Origin: Mollicutes bacterium | GTDB taxonomy: Bacteria; Bacillota_I; Bacilli_A; RF39; UBA660 | Assembly (NCBI GenBank): GCA_003566505.1 | Contig: PXDA01000058.1 | Coordinates: 1 to 7,039, forward strand | Direction of reading: 5' to 3' | Length of the DNA: 7,039 nt | In this document: positions 1-5,440 of the stretch, in pieces | How positions within the stretch are numbered: the first letter of the stretch is position 1 | Layout: every line of letters begins with the position of its first letter | Position numbers and translations under genes: made by a program | Notes under the pieces: generated by a model | What the model was told of the DNA's origin: nothing | Database searches by the model: none | What the model saw: only the letters and a program-made list of their open reading frames with translations

Positions 1-364
1 TCACATCTAACCCATTACTATACATTGGTACTTCTACTAATAAATAACGCGATTTATTAATAGTAACAATTTTTTTAGCAGCTAAATTTGCTAAAATGTC
101 ATCATTTAGCATTACTTCATTCGCCAAAATTAAACGCACTGGCATATTTTTTTTTCGTGCTTTTTTCGCTAAAATACGAAAAGTTTCCCAATTGGTCGCA
201 TAATCCTTATTTACTCCCGATAAATAATGCGGGGTAAAAACAATCGTTTCATAGCCCAATTCACTCGCCTTTTGCAAACAAGCTAAGCTTTCTTTCATAG
301 AACGAGTGCCATCATCAGTTTGGGGAAGTAGATGGGTATGCAAATCAACAAAAGGACCTTTCAT
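1..364 (-). CDS. PHP-domain phosphatase, CpsB/YwqE-like (partial, C-terminus off the left edge)
   Basis: The 121 visible residues are the N-terminal half of a PHP-superfamily metal-dependent phosphatase. The start VDLHTHLLPQTDDG (residues 6-19) matches the D-x-H-x-H-x-L-P-x-x-D-D-G signature of the CpsB/CapC/YwqE tyrosine-protein phosphatases; H9 and H11 are the expected metal ligands. FTPHYL (43-48) and ANEVML (81-86, E83 a likely ligand) fit the next PHP motifs, and YLLVEVPM (107-114) resembles the LIEFP-type strand of the family. Such enzymes dephosphorylate tyrosine kinases that control polysaccharide export in Firmicutes; no kinase or capsule gene is visible here, so the substrate is unknown. 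The ATG overlaps the stop of the upstream 78-residue gene (ATGA), and a GGGAAGGA element lies 11 bases before it. It is probably the last or a late gene of the rimP operon. Other PHP hydrolases such as histidinol phosphatase fit the DDG motif less well. Confidence 0.82.
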   Translation of the reverse strand, partial: MKGPFVDLHTHLLPQTDDGTRSMKESLACLQKASELGYETIVFTPHYLSGVNKDYATNWETFRILAKKARKKNMPVRLILANEVMLNDDILANLAAKKIVTINKSRYLLVEVPMYSNGLDV

Positions 365-597
365 AAAAAAGATTTTCCTTCCCGTTTAAGCACTTTTTGT
401 TTCGCAAATTGCATATTTTTGACAGTCGCAACATATTCACGCAAAAAAGCCAATTCTGTATAACGGTTAATATGTTCTCTTTTATTAGGCATATCTTGAA
501 TAATACCAAAACAAAAAGAACAAACGAAGATTTTCGTTTCATCACTTAGATAAAATTCATTTTCCGCTTGCGCTTTTTCACAAAGATTACACATCAT
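361..597 (-). CDS. Small hypothetical protein with two CxxC motifs (probable zinc ribbon)
   Basis: I do not recognise this 78-residue protein as a named family. It has CNLC at residues 3-6 and CSFC at 26-29, separated by 19 residues, a spacing typical of a zinc-ribbon or treble-clef knuckle pair; the arrangement loosely recalls the ClpX zinc-binding domain. The remaining part (about 35-78) looks helical and rich in Lys and Arg. The gene starts inside the last codons of rbfA (11-base overlap) and its TGA stop overlaps the ATG of the PHP phosphatase gene. Two ATG codons in tandem are available at the start, with only a weak purine run (AAAAAG) before them, so translation probably depends on ribosomes finishing rbfA. 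The overlaps on both sides and the intact CxxC pairs argue that it is a real gene. In many Firmicutes truB follows rbfA at this place. RNA or protein binding is a guess from the zinc motif only. Confidence 0.72.
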   Translation of the reverse strand: MMCNLCEKAQAENEFYLSDETKIFVCSFCFGIIQDMPNKREHINRYTELAFLREYVATVKNMQFAKQKVLKREGKSFL

Positions 598-925
598 CTT
601 TTTGCACCGTCTTTAATATTTCATCAACCCGAAAACCACGAGCGATTGATTCATCATAAATAAAACGCAAGTCCGGAATTTTCCGCATTTCAACGCGATC
701 AAAAAGTTGACTACGCACAAAACCTTTCGCCTTTTGTAAAGCTTGCATTGTTTCATCTTTTTTTTCATCATTTAAAACCGTCACATAAACCTTTGCTAAA
801 CCTAAATCATTACTTGTTTCAACATCAATAACAGTTACAAATTTAATATTTTTATCTTTTACTTCATCAGCTAAAATATGACTAATTTCTCTTTTTAAAT
901 CTGTATTAATACGTTCAATTTTCAT
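587..925 (-). CDS. rbfA: 30S ribosome-binding factor A
   Basis: RbfA is a KH-fold protein that binds the immature 30S subunit and assists 16S rRNA 5'-end maturation, also in cold adaptation. The 112-residue product is the normal length. Family hallmarks are the N-terminal INTDLKREISHILADEVKD helix (residues about 6-24), FVTVIDVETSNDLGLAKVYV (29-48) with its conserved V-x-D-V-x-x-S/T-x-D-L-x-x-A-K-V-Y-V pattern, GFVRSQL (68-74) and IPDLRFIYDES (82-92). The start lies 6 bases after the infB stop and has a strong SD made partly from the last infB codons. The stop lies inside the following zinc-motif gene. Position after infB is the conserved bacterial arrangement. Confidence 0.96.
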   Translation of the reverse strand: MKIERINTDLKREISHILADEVKDKNIKFVTVIDVETSNDLGLAKVYVTVLNDEKKDETMQALQKAKGFVRSQLFDRVEMRKIPDLRFIYDESIARGFRVDEILKTVQKDDV

Positions 926-930
926 TGTCT

Positions 931-939
931 ATCACCTCT
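931..939 (-). promoter_or_regulatory. Shine-Dalgarno of rbfA overlapping the infB stop
   Basis: Reading on the minus strand, AGAGGTGAT contains the infB TGA stop codon and the AGG codon before it, and ends 5 bases before the rbfA ATG. The same bases therefore end IF-2 and recruit the ribosome for RbfA, which suggests translational coupling. Confidence 0.8.
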
Positions 940-2902
940 TAATTTCTACCATTTCATAAACTTCAATGATATCTTGTTCTTTCACATCATCAAAATTATC
1001 AAGTGTAATACCACATTCGAAACCTTTTTTTACTTCTTTAACGCTATCTTTTTCGCGCTGAATTGACTTTATCTTACCTTCATAAACTAATTCATCATTG
1101 CGCCAAAGTCGACAATGAGCGTTACTTTTAACAACCCCTTCAGTGACATAACTACCAGCAATGACACCTACTTTGGAAAATTTAAACAATTGTCTTACTT
1201 CGACCATACCTAATTTCTTTTCTTCATATTCTGGTGTAAGCATACCTTTCATAGCAGCCTCTAATTCTTCCACCACTTTATAAATAATATTATGAACTCG
1301 AATATCAACATTTTGTTCTTTCGCACACTTATACATATCATTATTAACCGGTAAATTAAAAGAAATAATAATAGCACCGGATGCTTTCGCTAGCATAATG
1401 TCATTTTCACTAACAGCACCCACCGAACTACGAATAACTTTTACTTTAATATTTTCAATCACAATTTTTTCTAGGCAAGCTTTAATTGCTTCGGCACTTC
1501 CTTGTACATCAGCTTTAACTAAAACTTTTACTTCCGTGGCACCTTCTTTTATTTTTGAGAAAACTTCATCTAAACTAACACTGGTAGTGGGCTGGCAGGC
1601 GTCGTCACGACATTTAATTTTTCTTGCTTCCCAAACTTTTTTTGCTTCTTTTTCACTAGCAAAAGCAACAAAACGATCACCAGCAACTGGTGTTTCATTT
1701 AAACCCATAATAACTACTGGTTGCGAAGGTGTTGCTTCTTCAATTGCTTGATTTTGATCATTTTTTAAATTACGAATACGACCAAAACAAGTACCAACAA
1801 CAATCGGATCACCCAATTTTAAAGTCCCACTTTGAATTAATAAAGTTGCAACTGGTCCGACCGATTTATCTAAACTTGCTTCAATTACCGTTCCACTCGC
1901 TTGACGATTAGGATTAGCACGATAATTATTCATTTCCGCAATTAATAAAATATTTTCTAGTAATTCATCAATACCTTCCCCTTTTAAAGCCGAAATATTA
2001 GTGTATAAGACATCGCCACCCCAAACATCAGGCATAAGACCATACTCACTAAGTTCGGTCATAACACGTTCTGGATTAGCATCTGGTTTATCAATTTTGT
2101 TAATAGCAACCATAATTGGCACATCAGCAGCCTTAGCATGATCGATGGCTTCTTTTGTTTGTGGCATTATACCATCATCAGCGGCCACAATAATAATAAC
2201 AATATCAGTTACTTGCGCCCCACGAGAACGCATTTGCGTAAAAGCAGCATGACCTGGCGTATCAATAAAAGTAATCTGACCTTTTTTATAATTCACCTGA
2301 TAAGCACTAATCGCTTGCGTTATCCCGCCGACTTCTTGTTCGGCAATATTCGCTTTGCGAATTGTATCTAGTAAAGTTGTTTTACCATGATCAACATGCC
2401 CCATAATGGTTACTACTGGTGGTCTTGGTTTTAAATCTTTTTCATCATCACGCACTTCATATTCTTCAAAATTAGCAATATCAAGAGCGCTTTCTTTTTT
2501 AATTTCTTTACCATATTCTGATGCAATAACTTCTGCCGTTTCATAATCTAAATTATTATTAACATTCGCCATAATACCTAATGTAAACAATTTTTTAATC
2601 ACTTCATTAGGTGGTTGTTTTAAATTATCAGCAAATTCGCGCACGGTAATATTATCACGATAAACAACAATATCTTCATCTAAACTAATATCGCTGGTTG
2701 GTTTTGCTTCCTTCTTTTTCTTTTTAATATTTTTTTTCTTACTATCACTTTCCATAAAATAATTTTCTAAATCAGCGATATCATCACCATTTAAAATGCT
2801 ATTTTGATCAGTAATATAATCCATTTCTAAATCAGCGCATGCTTTTAAAATATCATCCACTGACTTATTAATTTCTTTAGCATATTCAACAACTTTCATC
2901 AT
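932..2902 (-). CDS. infB: Translation initiation factor IF-2
   Basis: IF-2 is the GTPase that brings fMet-tRNA to the 30S subunit and promotes 50S joining. The 656 residues show, in order: an IF2_N domain (about 1-50), a short Lys-rich linker (55-67), a second IF2_N domain (about 80-132), the G domain from about 160, then domain II, domain III and the C-terminal fMet-tRNA binding domains. G motifs are GHVDHGKT (168-175), GGITQ (192-196), DTPGH (214-218), NKID (268-271) and SALKG (304-308). VRQLFKFSKVGVIAGSYVTEG (569-589) and KGFECGITLDNF (626-637) mark the C-terminal domains. The long N-terminal extension seen in E. coli is missing, giving a compact form. Residues after GGITQ read AISAY, where most bacteria have HIGAY. 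The ATG is doubled (MM); the first has an ideal SD. The stop contributes to the rbfA SD. Confidence 0.98.
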   Translation of the reverse strand: MMKVVEYAKEINKSVDDILKACADLEMDYITDQNSILNGDDIADLENYFMESDSKKKNIKKKKKEAKPTSDISLDEDIVVYRDNITVREFADNLKQPPNEVIKKLFTLGIMANVNNNLDYETAEVIASEYGKEIKKESALDIANFEEYEVRDDEKDLKPRPPVVTIMGHVDHGKTTLLDTIRKANIAEQEVGGITQAISAYQVNYKKGQITFIDTPGHAAFTQMRSRGAQVTDIVIIIVAADDGIMPQTKEAIDHAKAADVPIMVAINKIDKPDANPERVMTELSEYGLMPDVWGGDVLYTNISALKGEGIDELLENILLIAEMNNYRANPNRQASGTVIEASLDKSVGPVATLLIQSGTLKLGDPIVVGTCFGRIRNLKNDQNQAIEEATPSQPVVIMGLNETPVAGDRFVAFASEKEAKKVWEARKIKCRDDACQPTTSVSLDEVFSKIKEGATEVKVLVKADVQGSAEAIKACLEKIVIENIKVKVIRSSVGAVSENDIMLAKASGAIIISFNLPVNNDMYKCAKEQNVDIRVHNIIYKVVEELEAAMKGMLTPEYEEKKLGMVEVRQLFKFSKVGVIAGSYVTEGVVKSNAHCRLWRNDELVYEGKIKSIQREKDSVKEVKKGFECGITLDNFDDVKEQDIIEVYEMVEIKR

Positions 2903-2908
2903 TGTTAT

Positions 2909-2916
2909 CGCCTCCT
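2909..2916 (-). promoter_or_regulatory. Shine-Dalgarno of infB adjoining the ylxR stop
   Basis: AGGAGGCG on the minus strand follows the ylxR TAA stop with no gap and ends 6 bases before the first infB ATG. It is the closest match in this operon to the consensus SD and supports the first of the two tandem ATG codons as the start. Confidence 0.85.
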
Positions 2917-3174
2917 TTATAGTAATTTTTTTAATTCATCATAAATTGTATCTGGTATGGCTACTTCTAAATGTTTTTCTAATACTTTTGATTGTTGCGC
3001 TTTTGCAATGACTGCCAAATTTTTTTGTAAATAAGCACCTCTACCATTAGCCTTTCCTTTTAGATCAATTATAACTTCCTCTTCTGGTGTTCTGACAATC
3101 CGAAATAAATCAAATTTCGGATGTTTTTCTCTCGTTTGCACACATATGCGCATCGGGATTTTTTTTGTTTTCAT
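2917..3174 (-). CDS. ylxR: YlxR family protein (DUF448)
   Basis: This 85-residue protein matches the YlxR/DUF448 family, found between nusA and infB in most Firmicutes. Diagnostic segments are KIPMRICVQT (residues 5-14), the FRIVRTPEEEVIIDLKGK stretch (24-41) and the hallmark NGRGAYL (43-49), followed by a C-terminal helix pair ending PDTIYDELKKLL. The family is small and basic, has an RNA-binding-like fold, and has been linked to RNase P regulation and transcriptional control in some species; which role applies here cannot be read from sequence. The ATG follows the nusA stop by 10 bases and has an AGAGGTGAT SD overlapping that stop. The usual downstream partner ylxQ (L7Ae-like) is absent: infB begins 14 bases after this gene ends. 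Confidence 0.95.
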   Translation of the reverse strand: MKTKKIPMRICVQTREKHPKFDLFRIVRTPEEEVIIDLKGKANGRGAYLQKNLAVIAKAQQSKVLEKHLEVAIPDTIYDELKKLL

Positions 3175-3177
3175 TAG

Positions 3178-3186
3178 ATCACCTCT
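3178..3186 (-). promoter_or_regulatory. Shine-Dalgarno of ylxR overlapping the nusA stop
   Basis: AGAGGTGAT on the minus strand shares its first two bases with the nusA TAG stop codon. The AGGTGA core ends 4 bases before the ylxR ATG. It is almost the same sequence as the rbfA SD and has the same stop/SD overlap. Confidence 0.78.
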
Positions 3187-4315
3187 AATCCATAATAATA
3201 TTAATGCCTTCTTCTTGAGCTTGACTTTGTGATTTAATATCTATTTTATGTTTGGTTAAACGTGATGCAAGACGAACATTAGCACCTTTTTTACCAATTG
3301 CTAATGAAAAATCATCATCACCAACAACTACCATGGCATGATTTTCATCGGTGATAAATACTTGTAAGTTTTTGGCTGGTGAAAGCGCATTTTTAACAAA
3401 CTCGCCGGGATCTTTTTCATAACGAATAACATCAATTTTTTCACCATTTAATTCTTCAATTATTTTTAAAATACGACTACCCTTCTCACCAATACAAGAA
3501 CCAACCGCATCAACTGTTGCCATTTCAGAATAAACGGCAATTTTAGTGCGAATGCCAGGTTCGCGGGCAATATTATGAACTAAAATAATTCCTTCATTTA
3601 CTTCCGGCACTTCTAGTTCAAATAAGCGTTTCACAAAACCATAATGATTACGTGATAGCAAAACTAAAGTCCCCTTCGTGCCCATTTCTACCTTAGTAAT
3701 ATAAGTTTTAATGGTTGTATTCATGGCGATTGTCTCCCCAGGAATAGTTTCTGTTTTTGGTAAAATACCTTGCACTTTTCCTAAATCAACGTAATAATTA
3801 CGAACATCTTCCATCGTAACACGACCAAGTACTAATTCGCCTTCTTTATCACCGTATTCGGTATTAATAACTTCTCTTTCCGCTTCCCGAATTTTTTGAA
3901 TTACGACTTGTTTCGCAGTTGCCGCTGCTACTCTACCAAAATCTTTCGGTGTTACTTCTTCTTCAATTGTTTCACCAATTTTAATATCTGGTTTAACTTT
4001 TTTGGCTTGTTCTAATGTTAAATGAATGCGTTCATCAAAAACAAGCGGCTTTTTTTCTTTTATTTCTTCGCCTTCTTCATCATGACCGGTAACAACCTCG
4101 ACTTCTTGATCAAGATCAACAACCGTTTTAAAAGAAAAAACTTTCACTTCACCGGTATCACGATTAATATCAACTCTCACATTAGCTAGGGCTTGATAAT
4201 TTTTTTTATAGGCGGAAGTTAATGCTAACTCCATTGTTTCATAAATAGTGTCAACACTAATTCCTTTTTCTTTTGCTAAACTATCAATGGCCTCTTTAAA
4301 AGCTTGAATATCCAT
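3185..4315 (-). CDS. nusA: Transcription elongation/termination factor NusA
   Basis: NusA binds RNA polymerase and nascent RNA and modulates pausing, termination and antitermination. I place the start at the ATG at 4315-4313 (MDIQAFKEAIDSLAKEKGI), giving 376 residues. It has a GGAG SD 7 bases upstream and matches the usual NusA N-terminus; an in-frame ATG at 4345 would lie inside rimP and has no SD. Domains in order: the RNA polymerase-binding N-terminal domain (1 to about 125), S1 domain (about 157-222, with ELVLGRVTMED at 160-170), KH1 (about 225-300, with REPGIRTKIAVYSE 251-264, GSCIGEKGSRI 272-282, GEKIDVI 291-297) and KH2 (about 305-360, with AIGKKGANVRLASRL 339-353 and HKIDI 356-360). 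It ends shortly after KH2, the short form usual in Firmicutes, lacking the acidic repeats of E. coli. It begins one base after the rimP stop. Confidence 0.98.
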   Translation of the reverse strand: MDIQAFKEAIDSLAKEKGISVDTIYETMELALTSAYKKNYQALANVRVDINRDTGEVKVFSFKTVVDLDQEVEVVTGHDEEGEEIKEKKPLVFDERIHLTLEQAKKVKPDIKIGETIEEEVTPKDFGRVAAATAKQVVIQKIREAEREVINTEYGDKEGELVLGRVTMEDVRNYYVDLGKVQGILPKTETIPGETIAMNTTIKTYITKVEMGTKGTLVLLSRNHYGFVKRLFELEVPEVNEGIILVHNIAREPGIRTKIAVYSEMATVDAVGSCIGEKGSRILKIIEELNGEKIDVIRYEKDPGEFVKNALSPAKNLQVFITDENHAMVVVGDDDFSLAIGKKGANVRLASRLTKHKIDIKSQSQAQEEGINIIMD

Positions 4316-4316
4316 T

Positions 4317-4586
4317 TTATTTCTCCACTCCTTTACTACAAACATCTAAAATATAAGATGTCTTAAATAAATCATCATTTTTATCTAATTGCGGATTAAT
4401 TAAATTTGTTACTTGCACGCAATCTTCAACAGTAATGCCATCGGGACTGTCAATAATTATTTGTAACAACAAATTTCCTTCTTCTTCAATAACATCAATT
4501 TTATGAAGTTGGAAATCAGTTTTAGCAATAATTTCATCCACTAAACTTTCTAACCGATCCCAATCATTTACTAATTCTTTTTTCAT
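4317..4586 (-). CDS. rimP: Ribosome maturation factor RimP, short form (N-terminal domain only)
   Basis: RimP assists 30S assembly, in particular around S12. The first-gene position before nusA and the sequence both support the call: an LESLVDEIIAKTDFQLHKIDV segment (residues about 12-32), a strand LLLQIIIDSPDGITVEDC (44-61) equivalent to the family's L-x-V-x-I-D-x-x-x-G-I-x-x-x-D-C, and YILDVCSKGVEK (78-89), equivalent to the usual Y-x-L-E-V-S-S-P-G-L-x-R. The protein ends at that motif. RimP is normally about 150 residues, so at 89 it lacks the C-terminal SH3-like domain, and P-G of the motif is K-G here. The TAA stop is one base from the nusA ATG, so there is no room for a lost second half; this is a clean shortening, not an obvious frameshift remnant. 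The start is supported by a strong GAGGAGAGGG SD. Confidence 0.85.
   Translation of the reverse strand: MKKELVNDWDRLESLVDEIIAKTDFQLHKIDVIEEEGNLLLQIIIDSPDGITVEDCVQVTNLINPQLDKNDDLFKTSYILDVCSKGVEK
4323..4326 (-). promoter_or_regulatory. Shine-Dalgarno of nusA, located in the rimP 3' end
   Basis: GGAG on the minus strand ends 7 bases before the nusA ATG at 4315. A further AAAGGAG lies at 4328-4334 but is 12 bases away. Both lie inside rimP codons. This SD decides the nusA start over the longer in-frame candidate at 4345, which is preceded by an AT-rich stretch with no purine box. Confidence 0.75.
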
Positions 4587-4592
4587 AAATTA

Positions 4593-4602
4593 CCCTCTCC
4601 TC
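4593..4602 (-). promoter_or_regulatory. Shine-Dalgarno of rimP, first gene of the operon
   Basis: On the minus strand GAGGAGAGGG ends 6 bases before the rimP ATG. It is a double purine box. Its AGAGGG part is similar to the AGAGTGG arm of the hairpin just upstream, so the 3' arm of that hairpin could in principle pair with it instead. Confidence 0.75.
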
Positions 4603-4608
4603 GAAATG

Positions 4609-4631
4609 AAAGAGTGGCTATACCACTCTTT
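4609..4631 (-). promoter_or_regulatory. Perfect 9-bp stem-loop at the 5' end of the rimP operon leader
   Basis: AAAGAGTGG and CCACTCTTT form a perfect inverted repeat of 9 bp around a 5-base loop (TATAG on the minus strand). It lies directly downstream of the predicted rimP promoter, so the transcript would begin within a few bases of the stem, and it ends 6 bases before the SD. No T-run follows it on the minus strand and only three Ts close it on the plus strand, so it is not a standard terminator. It could be a 5' mRNA-stabilising hairpin, a protein-binding operator at the start site, or part of a leader switch. Confidence 0.6.
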
Positions 4632-4640
4632 GACAACCAT

Positions 4641-4669
4641 ATTATATCACGAAAAATAATAATTACCAA
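4641..4669 (-). promoter_or_regulatory. Sigma-A-type promoter of the rimP-nusA-infB operon (extended -10)
   Basis: On the minus strand, TTGGTA (4664-4669) and a perfect TATAAT (4641-4646) are separated by 17 bases, and the -10 carries the extended TG motif (TGATATAAT). The start of transcription should fall near 4631-4635, about 45-50 bases before the rimP ATG. The -35 matches consensus at four of six bases. Confidence 0.75.
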
Positions 4670-4702
4670 CCATAAATAATTGTTCCTTTAATTTTCCTTT
4701 CA

Positions 4703-4711
4703 TGTTATAAT
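4703..4711 (+). promoter_or_regulatory. Extended -10 promoter of the CPBP protease/phosphoesterase pair
   Basis: TGTTATAAT contains a perfect TATAAT (4706-4711) with an extended TG. No good -35 lies at 17 bases (TTCCTT at 4683-4688), so the extended -10 may compensate. Transcription should start near 4718, leaving a leader of only about 18 bases. The SD AAAGGA at 4720-4725 would then be almost at the 5' end of the mRNA, 10 bases before the ATG. Confidence 0.65.
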
Positions 4712-4735
4712 AAAAAAATAAAGGACTGTGATAAA

Positions 4736-5440
4736 ATGAGTCAAAAAAGATTAATCAATATTACGATTGGCATTAGTGTCATTATTTTGTTTTTAGTTTT
4801 AACTGCTTCGCGATCGACTTTAATCGACCAATTGCATTTACTGCAATTTCCTAGTATTTGGATAAATTTTATTTCCAGCATTTCTATTATAGCAATCATC
4901 GGCCTTATCTGTTTTATTTTTCGCCAGAAACTAAAACAAGACTGGTATGATCTGAAAGCTAATCATAGTCATTATTTTAAAACTTATTTACCTTATTGGT
5001 TAATTGCGCTTGCTTTAATGATGGCGAGCAATTTTGTTTTGTTTTTTATTGTTGGTGATGGTGATATTGCCGAAAACGAGCAAATAATTAGGGAAACGTT
5101 TCAAGCGGCGCCGATTATGGTTTATTTTTCGGTTGTCTTTTTTGCACCCCTCTTAGAAGAATTAGTTTTCCGTGGCGCCTTTTATTATATTTTTCAGCAC
5201 AAATGGCTTTTTGTTTTTTTATCAGGCTTTCTTTTTGGTGCTGTTCATATTATTGGTGCTAGTGATTATACACAACTTTTATTTATTGTACCATATGCTA
5301 TTCCAGGCTTTGCATTCGCACTGGCACTTTATCATAGTAAAAACTTTTATGTGCCCATTGGTCTCCATTTTATTCATAATGGCGTCGTGATGGCCTTGCA
5401 AATTTTGGTAATTTTTGTGGGTGGTGATGTTATCACGTGA
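4736..5440 (+). CDS. CPBP family intramembrane metalloprotease (Rce1/CAAX-protease-like)
   Basis: This 234-residue membrane protein has the three motifs of the CPBP (Abi, Rce1-like) family of intramembrane glutamate endopeptidases: EELVFRG at 141-147 (the E-E-x-x-x-R motif, E141, E142, R146), FLFGAVH at 165-171 (F-x-x-x-H, F167 and H171), and HFIHN at 211-215 (H-x-x-x-N, H211 and N215). All catalytic positions are present. Hydrophobic segments lie at about 8-24, 42-63, 86-106, 127-143, 157-175, 182-199 and 216-230, so about seven membrane spans are likely. In Gram-positive bacteria such proteins are linked to bacteriocin maturation or self-immunity, signalling or envelope functions, but the substrate here is unknown and no bacteriocin precursor is visible nearby. 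The stop overlaps the start of the phosphoesterase gene, so the two are translated together. The SD is AAAGGA. Confidence 0.9.
   Translation: MSQKRLINITIGISVIILFLVLTASRSTLIDQLHLLQFPSIWINFISSISIIAIIGLICFIFRQKLKQDWYDLKANHSHYFKTYLPYWLIALALMMASNFVLFFIVGDGDIAENEQIIRETFQAAPIMVYFSVVFFAPLLEELVFRGAFYYIFQHKWLFVFLSGFLFGAVHIIGASDYTQLLFIVPYAIPGFAFALALYHSKNFYVPIGLHFIHNGVVMALQILVIFVGGDVIT
5423..5428 (+). promoter_or_regulatory. Shine-Dalgarno supporting the GTG start of the phosphoesterase gene
   Basis: GGTGAT lies 8 bases before the GTG at 5437, inside the last codons of the CPBP protease gene. It supports the GTG start and the GTGA overlap with the protease stop codon. Confidence 0.65.

Noticed and set aside
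345..545. 66-residue frame overlapping the two-CxxC gene
   Set aside because: It is an alternative frame of the same stretch and lacks an SD; the other frame is coupled on both sides and has CxxC motifs.
932..934. UGA recoded as Trp (Mycoplasma code)
   Set aside because: TGA ends infB, the 78-residue gene and the CPBP gene at the expected places, and conserved Trp residues such as the one in IF-2 VWGGD use TGG.
1398..1751. Plus-strand open frame antisense to infB
   Set aside because: It lies fully inside a strongly conserved gene, lacks an SD and recognisable motifs, and is explained by codon bias on the other strand.
4313..4345. Longer nusA start at 4345, adding ten residues
   Set aside because: It lies within rimP, has no SD, and the added residues do not match the NusA N-terminus. 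The ATG at 4315 has a good SD and a canonical start.
4609..4631. Hairpin as a Rho-independent terminator
   Set aside because: There is no T-run after the stem on the minus strand and only three Ts on the plus strand; it also sits directly downstream of a promoter and before an SD.
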